This document shows positions 17,253-27,110 of a DNA stretch of 39,340 bases, piece after piece (positions within the stretch are counted from its first letter, which is position 1; each line of letters begins with the position of its first letter). A model generated the notes under the pieces. It saw only the letters and a list, made by a program, of their open reading frames with translations, did not search any database and was not told the origin of the DNA. The position numbers and the translations under genes were made by a program. The DNA is taken from positions 1-39,340 of the forward strand of contig DASVQA010000120.1 of the NCBI GenBank assembly GCA_036389375.1, read 5' to 3'. The stretch comes from QHXQ01 sp036389375. GTDB taxonomy: Bacteria > Acidobacteriota > Blastocatellia > Pyrinomonadales > Pyrinomonadaceae.

Positions 17253-18241
17253 TTGAACGCACTCGCACTACGCGTCTCATTCGCCATAGCGTCGCCCTCA
17301 TCTGCGCTCTCTACGTCGCCACCACTACTACTACTGTCGTCGCCCAGAATAAACTTGTCAGCAAAGACACGGCGCGCAAAGCGATCACGCGCATCGCCGG
17401 GCTTGAGTTGAAGAAGGGCGACGTAAAGGTGACGGAGGTTTCAGGGGCGGGCGCGACCCCTGAAGTCGCCGCCACTATCAAGACGGCGTTTCGCTTGCGC
17501 CAAGCCGCCGACGGTCAATGGCAAGCGGTCGAGGTGCGCGTTGGCGACCGGCAATGGGAAGAGATCGAACTGCTCGCGCACGCCGCCCACGCCGAGCGCA
17601 CAACGCCGCTCGTCGCCCAACTCGAAGCGTTGACCGCGCAACTCGCCGAGCGCGAGCGCGCAAAGGCGGAAGCGAAGAAGCGACAAAAAGAGGGCGAGAA
17701 GGCTGGCACACCGGGCCTAGACAAGCAGTCGAAACAGAAGAAAAAGCAGCCCGCCGCCTCGTCGCCCGCCGCCGATGATTTACGCGCCGGGCCGTTCCGC
17801 GTCAAAAATTTCGCCGCGCTGCTCTCGTCCGCCACCGTCGAAACAGAGCTTGCCGCCACGTTTCGCTTAAACAAAGATGCGCGCGGGCAATGGCAGGTAA
17901 CTGAAGCGCGCATCGGCGATAGCTCGTGGCAGAACGTCGCGCTGCTCGTCGCTGCGCTCAATACAGAGAAGGTTGCGCGCGCCCGCGCCGACCTCGCCGC
18001 GCTCGCCGCCGCCCTCGACGCCTTCCGCCGCGCACGCGGCTTCTACGTCGTCGCCGACACCTCGGCCGCGCTCGTGGATCAACTCAACCCGCGCTACACC
18101 ACATCAATCATCCGTCTAGACCCCTGGCATCGCCCCTACGAATACACCGGCACAACCGACAGCTTCACCCTCCGCTCCCTCGGCCCGGACGGCAAACCTA
18201 ACACGGCTGACGATGTGACGAGGGATAACGCGGAAAGGTAA
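17249..18241 (+). CDS. Secreted protein with duplicated module and GspG-like C-terminal domain
   Basis: No family name fits the whole 330-aa protein. It starts at ATG 17249, overlapping the pdxA stop, with a signal peptide (about 1-32, ending VVAQ). A module of about 65 residues occurs twice: 72-117 has TAFRLRQAADGQWQAVEVRVGD and 196-241 has ATFRLNKDARGQWQVTEARIGD, each ending in an Ala/Leu-rich helix. Between them is a Lys-rich linker (about 135-172). The C-terminus (about 242-330) resembles the type II secretion pseudopilin GspG: LDPWHRPYEYTG (290-301) and LGPDGKPNTADD (311-322), the latter the calcium-site region. There is no prepilin-type N-terminus, so it is probably an exported protein that borrowed this domain rather than a pseudopilin. 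Coupling to pdxA suggests co-expression only. Confidence 0.75.
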   Translation: MIERTRTTRLIRHSVALICALYVATTTTTVVAQNKLVSKDTARKAITRIAGLELKKGDVKVTEVSGAGATPEVAATIKTAFRLRQAADGQWQAVEVRVGDRQWEEIELLAHAAHAERTTPLVAQLEALTAQLAERERAKAEAKKRQKEGEKAGTPGLDKQSKQKKKQPAASSPAADDLRAGPFRVKNFAALLSSATVETELAATFRLNKDARGQWQVTEARIGDSSWQNVALLVAALNTEKVARARADLAALAAALDAFRRARGFYVVADTSAALVDQLNPRYTTSIIRLDPWHRPYEYTGTTDSFTLRSLGPDGKPNTADDVTRDNAER

Positions 18242-18338
18242 AGCTCTAGGAACTACGGCCGCGCGCCCGCATGCCTGACCGAAACAGTTCCGGTTAAGCG
18301 CGCTGGCCATGGCTGATTCTGTCCGCGCATCGTTCCTC

Positions 18339-18367
18339 TTGACGCTCGCGCGGCGTGGGTGTTAGGT
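18339..18367 (+). promoter_or_regulatory. Weak candidate promoter before the receiver gene
   Basis: TTGACG (18339-18344) is a good -35, followed after 17 nt by TTAGGT (18362-18367), a poor -10. It lies in the 259-bp non-coding stretch 18242-18500 ahead of the receiver-domain gene; nothing else stands out in that stretch. Confidence 0.3.
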
Positions 18368-18500
18368 TCAAAGTGTGGTCTTTGAAGGGAAGACCATGAC
18401 CCGATTAGACTCACGCCCCGTGCCGTCCGCCCCCTTGCGCGCGCAAGGTCTTTTGCTCCGGCGAGACAGGCGCTTGCCCTCAAGTTCAAGGAGTCGGTTG

Positions 18501-20096
18501 TTGCTTACGGGACGCAAACTGCTGCTCGCAGACGATTCGCTTACGATCCAGAAGGTCATTAGTCTGATCTTGGGCGACGAAGGCGTGGAAGTCGTCGTGG
18601 TTGGCAGCGGCACAGACGCCCTCAAGCAGCTTGCCGCCGACGTGCCCGACATAGTGCTCGCCGACGTGCATATGCCGGGCGCAAATGGCTATCAGGTCTG
18701 TGCATACGTCAAGCGCGACGCGCGACTGCGGCACGTGCCTGTGCTGTTGCTCGTGGGTAAGTTTGAACCATTCGATGAAGCGGAGGCGCGCAGAGTCGGC
18801 GCGGACGATGTCGTGACGAAACCATTCCAATCAATACGCGATCTGGTGAGCAAGGTGGGCAATCTGCTCGGCGCGGGTGCGGACGAGAAGAAAGCAGACG
18901 AAGCGCAGGCCACGCCGACGGCGACGGAGCGCCCGCCGGCCGTTGAGAGTCGGGCGCAGGCGAGTGGGCCGACGGAGAGCGTCGATGCGCCGCCTGCGTT
19001 CCCTTGGGCGCGCCGGCAGGCGGCGAGCGCAAACGAGCCGGGCGCGTGGCCGCCCGCGCCGGAGTCGCACGCCGGCACATTCAACGATTTCGACATGGAC
19101 GATCAGACAATCCAGACCACATCTGCCGAAGCCTTCGGCGGTCACACAGCGCCCGTCGAAGCGGCCGAGCCTTTTGTCATGCAACAGATTGAAGCGGAAA
19201 CTGAGCCGGCGCAGGTCGTCGGCGACTCTTTATCTGCGTTCGACGAAGCACCGCAGGCGGCGGTGACGGCGCAGATGCAGCCGGAAAGCATGTTGGAGTT
19301 GAGTTACGCGGGTGCGCCGGCCGCTGCGTCGGAGTTTACGACGCGTGCGGCGCAGTCGGCCGCGGCCGACGATGCGCTGCTCGACCTCGGCGAGAGTGCG
19401 CCGCCACCACCGGCCGCGACCGCCGCCACAGCCGAGGCCGACGAGTTCATTCTCGATCTGGACGATGAGCCGGGCACTGGGTCGCACGCGACAGAAGCGG
19501 AAGCGGAAGCGCCGCGCATGCTGTACGCCGAAGGGCTGGCCAATTCGCCCGCCGAAGCCGCCGCGCCGCTCATCACCGAAGACGCGCCGCAGACAGACGC
19601 GCGTGCGCTCGAAGCCGACGCGCAAGCCTACGAGCAGCCGCCACAGGCCGGTCAGGCGTTTGAGTTGGTCTTGCCGGACACGACCGCGCCGGAAGCAACG
19701 ACCGAAACGACGGCTGAAGCAATGTCCGGCGCTGCGGGCATGGCGGACGAGGCGACCGCTTGGCCGGCAACCGACGCGCAATGGCAGCCAGCCGAGCCGC
19801 AAGAAGCGCCTGCGCCCGTCGCCATGTGGCAGCCGGCCGCGACGGAGCAGCCCACGATTACAGAGGCACACACGCCCTTCGCTGCTGCCGAAATTGAGTC
19901 GCCCGCGCCCGTAGGCGGCGAGGTACAGAGCGGTGCGGCGCAGTTGTCGCCGGAGACAATTGAGGCGATTGCGCGGCGGGTCGTCGAGTTGATGTCGGAC
20001 AGCGTCGTGCGCGAGATCGCATGGGAGGTCGTACCCGACCTGACGGAGCGTCTGGTCAGACGCCGTCTCGATGAAGAACGAGCGCGCACGCAGTAA
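18501..20096 (+). CDS. Receiver-domain protein with long acidic linker and conserved C-terminal helix
   Basis: The frame is open from 18375, but TTG 18501 sits 7 nt after AAGGAG (18488-18493) and exactly at the start of the receiver domain, so I choose it (531 aa). Receiver domain 1-125: acidic pair D11/D12, phosphoacceptor D55 in LADVHMPG, and K107-P108 in TKPFQS. The switch Thr/Ser of typical receivers is Val85 (LLLVGKFEP). Residues 130-480 are Ala/Glu/Pro-rich, acidic and low-complexity, with a recurring hydrophobic-acidic motif (FDMDD, LLDLGE, FILDLDDEPG). The last 50 residues form a conserved helical segment (LSPETIEAIARRVVELMSD, then VVREIAWEVVPDLTERLVRR) found in receiver proteins of Acidobacteria and myxobacteria. 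No DNA-binding or kinase domain is present, so output is presumably by protein interaction. Confidence 0.85.
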   Translation: MLTGRKLLLADDSLTIQKVISLILGDEGVEVVVVGSGTDALKQLAADVPDIVLADVHMPGANGYQVCAYVKRDARLRHVPVLLLVGKFEPFDEAEARRVGADDVVTKPFQSIRDLVSKVGNLLGAGADEKKADEAQATPTATERPPAVESRAQASGPTESVDAPPAFPWARRQAASANEPGAWPPAPESHAGTFNDFDMDDQTIQTTSAEAFGGHTAPVEAAEPFVMQQIEAETEPAQVVGDSLSAFDEAPQAAVTAQMQPESMLELSYAGAPAAASEFTTRAAQSAAADDALLDLGESAPPPPAATAATAEADEFILDLDDEPGTGSHATEAEAEAPRMLYAEGLANSPAEAAAPLITEDAPQTDARALEADAQAYEQPPQAGQAFELVLPDTTAPEATTETTAEAMSGAAGMADEATAWPATDAQWQPAEPQEAPAPVAMWQPAATEQPTITEAHTPFAAAEIESPAPVGGEVQSGAAQLSPETIEAIARRVVELMSDSVVREIAWEVVPDLTERLVRRRLDEERARTQ

Positions 20097-20121
20097 GAGC
20101 TTAGCAGTTACACGCGCGTAC

Positions 20122-20172
20122 AGGGATCGAGTTGAGGCGGCCGCAGCGAGCCGCCTCGCTCGATCCCTTTTT
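20122..20172 (+). terminator. Rho-independent terminator after the receiver gene
   Basis: AGGGATCGAG (20122-20131) pairs perfectly with CTCGATCCCT (20159-20168), with an inner stem GAGGCGG/CCGCCTC, then a run of five T (20168-20172). It ends the unit containing the receiver gene and isolates valS. Confidence 0.92.
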
Positions 20173-20219
20173 AGTTGTGCGCCGCCGGTGATTAACTTGC
20201 CGGGGCGGCGAGCGGCGAC

Positions 20220-20248
20220 GTGAAACGGCGGGGCGATTGCTTTACAAT
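20220..20248 (+). promoter_or_regulatory. Candidate valS promoter
   Basis: GTGAAA (20220-20225), 17-nt spacer, TACAAT (20243-20248): 4/6 and 5/6 matches to the sigma70 consensus, placed between a terminator and valS. The predicted start of transcription is near 20255, giving a leader of about 60 nt that contains the hairpin at 20279-20305. Confidence 0.55.
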
Positions 20249-20278
20249 AGCCGCAGATTGAACGAAGCAAAAAAATTA

Positions 20279-20305
20279 GAGCTAACAGCCGTCGGGTGTT
20301 AGCTC
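20279..20305 (+). promoter_or_regulatory. Hairpin in the valS leader
   Basis: GAGCTAACA (20279-20287) and TGTTAGCTC (20297-20305) form a perfect 9-bp stem with a 9-nt loop, ending 8 nt before the valS ATG (20314). No T-run follows, so it is not a terminator. Its position would block or hold the ribosome-binding region, and no Shine-Dalgarno is visible next to the ATG. It lacks the size and conserved elements of a T-box. Confidence 0.55.
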
Positions 20306-20313
20306 CGATCATC

Positions 20314-23000
<2,687 letters not shown>

Positions 23001-23004
<4 letters not shown>

Positions 23005-23858
23005 ACTGGCTGGACGAAGGGGCGCTCTTTAATCAGATCGGCGCATTCTTAGGCGAAGATTTGGGGCGCGGCGACATCACGACGCAGGCTTGCGTCGCGC
23101 GCAACACGCGTGCGCGCGGGCGCTTCCTTGCCAAAGAGGCGATGACGGTGGCGGGTCTCGAAGCCGCTGAAGCCGTCTTCTCGACGCTCGACGCGCAGCA
23201 GCAGTTGGAGGCGTTCGTCTCGGACGGCGAAGAGGTCGCGGCCGGCAAAGTCATCGCGCGCACGAGCGGTTTCGCCGACGTGCTGCTCGCGGGCGAGCGC
23301 GTGGCGCTCAACCTATTGCAAAGGCTCTCCGGCATTGCGACCTTGACGCGCGAGTTTGTCCGCGCGGTCGAAGGCACGGGCGCAGAGATCGTGGACACGC
23401 GCAAGACGACGCCGGGCCTGCGCATGTTGGAGAAGTACGCGGTGCAGGCGGGCGGCGGGCGCAATCACCGCTTCGGCTTGGACGACGGCGTGCTGATCAA
23501 GGATAACCACATCGCGCTCGCGGGCGGGGTGGGCGCGGCGGTCGAGCGCGCGAAACGTGCGGTCGGCCACCTGCACAAGATCGAGGTCGAAGTTTCAGGC
23601 GAACGCGATCTGCGCGAAGCGATCTCGGCCGGCGCGGACATACTGCTCTTGGATAATCTCACGCCCGACGAGACGCGCCGCATGGTCGAGTTGGCCCGCT
23701 CGCTCGACGCGCGGGTATTGCTCGAATCTTCCGGCGGCATCGCGCTGGCGAACGTGCGCGCCTATGCCGAGGCGGGCGTCAACCTGATCAGTATCGGCGC
23801 GCTCACGCACTCGGCGCGCGCTCTCGACATTAGTTTCAAACTTCAGCCCGGCTCATGA
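23001..23858 (+). CDS. nadC: Nicotinate-nucleotide pyrophosphorylase (carboxylating) NadC
   Basis: Quinolinate phosphoribosyltransferase of de novo NAD synthesis: quinolinate plus PRPP gives nicotinate mononucleotide. The 285-aa protein includes EDLGRGDITTQA at the N-terminus, ERVALNLLQRLSGIAT, VDTRKTTPGLRMLEKYAVQAGGG, NHRFGLDDGVLIKDNH and the barrel strands EVEVSGERDLREA, LLLDNLTPDETRRMV and LESSGGIALANVRAYAEAGVN, which hold the substrate-binding Arg, His, Lys and Asp residues. Length is normal. It starts inside the valS stop (ATGA), so the two are translated together. nadA and nadB are not in the window. Confidence 0.97.
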
Positions 23859-23906
23859 GGGAACTGAAACAGGCTCAAGGCGTGAAATGATCGGTGGGAG
23901 GTTTTA

Positions 23907-24707
23907 ATGATGCGCGCTCGGTCAAATTATAAGTTGCTGGTCTTGACGGCGTTGATATTGCTGCTCGGCGGGTTGCCGGCGTCGGTCGTGCATTCGCAGC
24001 GCCGGCCTTCGCGGCGCGTGACGCACCCGGTACGCACGCGCCCCGTGACGCGACCGCAGCCGACGCCCCTGCCGGCCGGCACAGACCCGACGCTCGTCTC
24101 GACCGCCGAAGAACAGCAGGGCGCGGCCGAAGCGCAAGTCTCGGCGCAGGCGGCAAAACGTGCGGCGCGGCAGGCGGCGAACACGGATCAGGAGAGCGCG
24201 CGTAAACTCGATCAACTCAGTCAGGAGTTCACGCGCCTCAATCAAAAGTTTGACGTGTTGGAGAAGCAGCGGCAGGGCGACCTGTTGCAGGAGCGGCTGA
24301 CGCGCGCCGAGCAGCGCGCCGAAGGTTTGCGCGCGCAGTTGAGCCAGACGATGGAGAAGCAGGCCGACCTGCAAGCGCGGCTGGAACAACTCGACTACGA
24401 CCTGCGGCCCGAAAGCATCCAGTTGCGCGCCGCCACCGTCCCGTCGCTAAACGGCGACGCGGTACGCACGCAGATCACGCAGCAGCTTGAGAACGAAAAG
24501 AAACGCGTGCGCGCGCAACTCGACGTGATCGAAGCGACCCGCACGCATCTGGAAACAGCCATCGTCGGTGCGGACGCTGAAACCGAACGGCTGCGCACGC
24601 GTTTGAACGAACTGCTCGACAACAACAACAACAACGCGGGCACGTCGGGCGCGGCCGTCACGCCATCGCCCACGCCTTCGTCGTCGCCGCCCCCGCCGGG
24701 CCGTTGA
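23907..24707 (+). CDS. Secreted or membrane-anchored coiled-coil protein, unknown function
   Basis: Not recognised. The protein is 266 aa from ATG 23907, behind GGGAGG (23896-23901). Residues 1-31 are a signal peptide or anchor (YKLLVLTALILLLGGLPASVV, then HSQ). Residues 32-60 are basic and Pro-rich (RRPSRRVTHPVRTRP). From about residue 70 to 235 the sequence is a long heptad-patterned coiled coil (RKLDQLSQEFTRLNQKFDVL and QLENEKKRVRAQLDVIEATR). It ends in a poly-Asn stretch (LLDNNNNNAGTSG) and a Ser/Pro tail ending SSPPPPGR. It may act as a periplasmic scaffold; this is inference. The stop codon overlaps the next gene's ATG. Confidence 0.7.
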   Translation: MMRARSNYKLLVLTALILLLGGLPASVVHSQRRPSRRVTHPVRTRPVTRPQPTPLPAGTDPTLVSTAEEQQGAAEAQVSAQAAKRAARQAANTDQESARKLDQLSQEFTRLNQKFDVLEKQRQGDLLQERLTRAEQRAEGLRAQLSQTMEKQADLQARLEQLDYDLRPESIQLRAATVPSLNGDAVRTQITQQLENEKKRVRAQLDVIEATRTHLETAIVGADAETERLRTRLNELLDNNNNNAGTSGAAVTPSPTPSSSPPPPGR

Positions 24708-25081
24708 TGCAAGGGCGCGCGCCTGCGGCGAACTTGATTGACCTCATGGGCACGCTCTCACAGGTGGAACTCTACCGACTGCTCGCGGCGGCACAGGCGC
24801 GCGGCGAGCGCGTCGTCGTCGCCACGGTCGCGCACACGCGCGGCTCAACCCCGCAACGGCGCGGCGCGAAGATGCTCTTTTTCCAGAGCGGCGCAACGGC
24901 GGGCACGGTCGGCGGCGGCTGCATAGAAGCTGAAGTCTGGGCCGAGGCGCGCACGGCCCTGCGCACCGGCGCGGCGGCGCTCCACCGCTTCAGCCTCACC
25001 GCCGACGAAGCCAGCGAAGAGGGCATGGTCTGCGGCGGCACGATGGAGATTTTCATTGACGTGTGGAACGCAAACAGGTAA
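24707..25081 (+). CDS. XdhC/CoxI family N-terminal domain protein (stand-alone)
   Basis: The 124-aa product corresponds to the N-terminal CoxI/XdhC domain only: VVVATVAHTRGSTPQRRGAK, SGATAGTVGGGCIEAEVW and EEGMVCGGTMEIFID are the family motifs. Full XdhC proteins continue into a Rossmann domain, here found in a separate gene 380 bp downstream (25463-26314). XdhC-family proteins deliver or mature the molybdenum cofactor for xanthine dehydrogenase or CO dehydrogenase. ATG 24707 overlaps the stop of the preceding gene; TTG 24704 is also possible. The stop is followed by short 7-nt repeats. No molybdoenzyme structural gene is visible in the window. Confidence 0.8.
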   Translation: MQGRAPAANLIDLMGTLSQVELYRLLAAAQARGERVVVATVAHTRGSTPQRRGAKMLFFQSGATAGTVGGGCIEAEVWAEARTALRTGAAALHRFSLTADEASEEGMVCGGTMEIFIDVWNANR

Positions 25082-25146
25082 TGACAGGTGATAGGTGAGA
25101 AGCGCGCCTTGATCCTCTCAAGCAGCACGCCCGCGCGGAGGTTGTA

Positions 25147-25458
25147 ATGCCGACATCTTTCGTTGAAGAGTACAAAGCGAAGCACCGGCACCCGTTGAAT
25201 CGGTTGACGCACAGCATTGGCATCCCGTTGATCGTGGTCAGCCTGCCGCTCTTTCTGTTCAACTGGCGCTGGGCGCTCGCGCTGTTCGTCGTCGGCTGGA
25301 TACTGCAATTCGTCGGGCACGCCATCGAGGGCAATCAGCCCGCCTTCTTCCGCAATCCGCTCTACCTGATCATCGGCCCGCTATGGCTTGCGCGCCGCGC
25401 CCTCGCCGCCGTCGGCTTAGGCAAAGCGCCGTCCGCCGAGACCCGCCGCACGCCTTGA
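25147..25458 (+). CDS. Mpo1-like (DUF962) membrane protein
   Basis: A 103-aa protein of the DUF962/Mpo1 family, whose yeast member is an Fe(II)-dependent dioxygenase acting on 2-hydroxy fatty acids. The characteristic motifs are present: KHRHPLNRLTHSIGIPLIV, holding the first histidines, and LQFVGHAIEGNQPAFFRNP, holding the GHxxE-type site. Two hydrophobic segments lie at about 26-40 and 42-60 and a third near 80. ATG 25147 is 5 nt after GGAGG (25137-25141). It lies between the two XdhC-type genes, 4 nt upstream of the second; whether this is functional is unknown. The bacterial role is not established. Confidence 0.8.
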   Translation: MPTSFVEEYKAKHRHPLNRLTHSIGIPLIVVSLPLFLFNWRWALALFVVGWILQFVGHAIEGNQPAFFRNPLYLIIGPLWLARRALAAVGLGKAPSAETRRTP

Positions 25459-25462
25459 ACGG

Positions 25463-26314
25463 ATGAACGACGCGGACGCTCAAACGCACATAGCCCAACA
25501 GATCACAGCCGCCGTCGCGCGCGTGCTCGAAGCAGGCGCGGTCGCGGCGCTGGTGACGGTCGTGGATGCGCCGCACAGCGTCGGCCGGAAAATCCTCCTC
25601 GAACAGAACGGCGCACGCACGTCTACGACGGGCGACGACGCCTTAGACGCCGCGCTCAGCCTACACGCGCACGCGTTCCTCGCCGCGCGCGCCGAAGCGC
25701 AGACGTTGAGCGTCGCCGCTTTCGCGCCGCAGCTTGAGGCGTGGCGGGCGGCCCGCGTGTTGTTTGAACGGATCGAGCCGGAACCGCACGTCGTCGTCTG
25801 CGGCGCAGGCCACGTCGGCGCGGCGCTCGCCCGCCTCGCACACTCCGTCGGCTATCGCGTGACGCTCATTGACGACCGCGCCGATTTCGTCACGCGGACA
25901 CGCTTCCCCGCGCCCGAGATCAATCTCGTCGTGGCGCAGACAGGTTGGGCGGCTGCGGTGCAGGCAAACGTGGGGACGGGACGCGGCGTGTACGTGGCGG
26001 TCGTGACGCGCGGGCACAACGAGGACGAGGAATGCATGCGCGCGGTGCTGGCCGCGCGCCCCGACTACGCGGGCATGATCGGCAGCAAGCGGCGCACGAA
26101 CATCGTGCTCGCGCGGCTCAGCGCGGCGGGCGTGCCCGATGAAGTGTTAAATGAGGTGCGCGCGCCGGTCGGGTTGGACATCGGCGCGGTCACGCCCGAA
26201 GAGGTGGCGCTCGCCATCCTCGCCGAGATCGTCGCGGCGCGGCGCGGCGGCGCAGGCACACCGCTCTCGGCTTGGCGGCGTGGGAATAAAAAAGCGGTGA
26301 CGAGTGCGGAGTGA
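25463..26314 (+). CDS. XdhC family protein with Rossmann domain
   Basis: The 283-aa protein has a degenerate N-terminal CoxI-like half (1-105; DAPHSVGRKILLEQNGAR replaces the usual GSTPRxxGAKM) and an intact C-terminal XdhC_C NAD-binding Rossmann domain. The latter shows VVVCGAGHVGAALARLAHSV, RVTLIDDRADFV, AVVTRGHNEDEECMRAVL, MIGSKRRTNIVLARL and the end VGLDIGAVTPEEVALAILAEIVAARRGG. This domain pairs with CoxI domains in molybdenum-cofactor maturation factors. With the short 24707-25081 protein it would give the two halves of a normal XdhC plus one spare degenerate N-terminal half. The last codons (AVTSAE) and stop are made of a heptad repeat shared with the convergent gene. Confidence 0.88.
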   Translation: MNDADAQTHIAQQITAAVARVLEAGAVAALVTVVDAPHSVGRKILLEQNGARTSTTGDDALDAALSLHAHAFLAARAEAQTLSVAAFAPQLEAWRAARVLFERIEPEPHVVVCGAGHVGAALARLAHSVGYRVTLIDDRADFVTRTRFPAPEINLVVAQTGWAAAVQANVGTGRGVYVAVVTRGHNEDEECMRAVLAARPDYAGMIGSKRRTNIVLARLSAAGVPDEVLNEVRAPVGLDIGAVTPEEVALAILAEIVAARRGGAGTPLSAWRRGNKKAVTSAE

Positions 26315-26364
26315 CGAGCCAGAGACAAGTCTTAACTCGGCACTCGGCACTTGGCACTCGTCAC
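26297..26364. repeat. Inverted heptad-repeat island between convergent xdhC and NTF2-like genes
   Basis: The left arm reads in 7-nt units GTGACGA, GTGCGGA, GTGACGA from 26297; the reverse complement of the right arm reads GTGACGA, GTGCCAA, GTGCCGA, GTGCCGA, GTTAAGA. Arms 26297-26318 and 26343-26364 match over 22 nt with three mismatches. Both convergent genes take their stop codons from the arms (26312-26314 and 26361-26363). Confidence 0.85.
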
Positions 26365-26960
26365 TGCTTTAAATACTTCGGCGGCAGGGGCGTCTGCGCG
26401 TCCTCGGCTTGCCAGAAGATGGTCACGACCCACCAGCGTTTGCCATCGTTCATTAATTGAATACTGTTGATGCCACGCAGGAACGGCTGCGCGTCTTTCG
26501 CGTCGTGGCGAGCCTCGTAGGTGCTGAAGACGTGCGCGATCTGGCCGAACTGCTCGACGCGGTTGACGACCGCGCGCTCGTAGAAACCCTGCTGCGCAAA
26601 ATTCTTCGAGGCGCGTTCCACGTAACCCGCAACGTCGAGCACGCGCGCGGCGGTCGTGCCATCTGGCTGGCGCGCGGTGGGAATCAGGCGCGCGCCCGGC
26701 AGAAAGAGCGAGCGCATGCGCGCCCAGTTGCGCGGCTGCCCGGCGGGGCCTGAGATCACGTCGTAGACCGCCGCCAGAATGGCCTCAATCGAAGCCACGT
26801 CTTTCGGGTCGGCGGCGGGTGTTGCGTCTGTTTGTTGTGTCATGGTTGCGCTGGGTGCGGCGGGCGTGGGCGTTGTCTGTTGTGCGGCGGCGCTGCCGCA
26901 GATGAATAGTAACAGCGTGCAGAGCACGCCCGTGCGTGGACGCGTTCGGGTGGCTGACAT
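26361..26960 (-). CDS. Exported NTF2/SnoaL-like protein
   Basis: From the ATG at 26960 the protein is 199 aa. An upstream in-frame ATG (26981) exists, but AGGAG lies 5 nt before 26960. A signal peptide (about 1-27, LCTLLLFICGSAAAQQ) and a low-complexity Thr/Ala/Pro segment precede a domain from about residue 53 with the SnoaL/NTF2-like pattern: DVASIEAILAAVYDVISG, RNWARMRSLFLPGARLIP, FYERAVVNRVEQFGQIAHVF and INSIQLMNDGKRWWVVTIFW. Such proteins are usually small ligand-binding or isomerase-like folds; the substrate is unknown. It is monocistronic, transcribed towards xdhC. Confidence 0.8.
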   Translation of the reverse strand: MSATRTRPRTGVLCTLLLFICGSAAAQQTTPTPAAPSATMTQQTDATPAADPKDVASIEAILAAVYDVISGPAGQPRNWARMRSLFLPGARLIPTARQPDGTTAARVLDVAGYVERASKNFAQQGFYERAVVNRVEQFGQIAHVFSTYEARHDAKDAQPFLRGINSIQLMNDGKRWWVVTIFWQAEDAQTPLPPKYLKQ

Positions 26961-27110
26961 CGAGACTCCTGAAGTTGACATTCTTGACGGCGTGCCCGAT
27001 TAAAGCACGAGCGCGCCGCGCCCGCCAAAACTTTATCACTCATTCGTGACGTTTGGCGTGTATCATCCACCGTCTCAAGCCAGATTCATTCGCACCCGCT
27101 TATTTGCCTT

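Noticed and set aside
17249..18241. True type II secretion pseudopilin GspG
   Set aside because: Only the C-terminal motifs match; there is no prepilin cleavage site or hydrophobic N-terminal helix, and the protein has an unrelated duplicated module.
20255..20313. T-box riboswitch before valS
   Set aside because: The leader is only about 60 nt with one hairpin; it lacks the specifier loop, T-box sequence and antiterminator.
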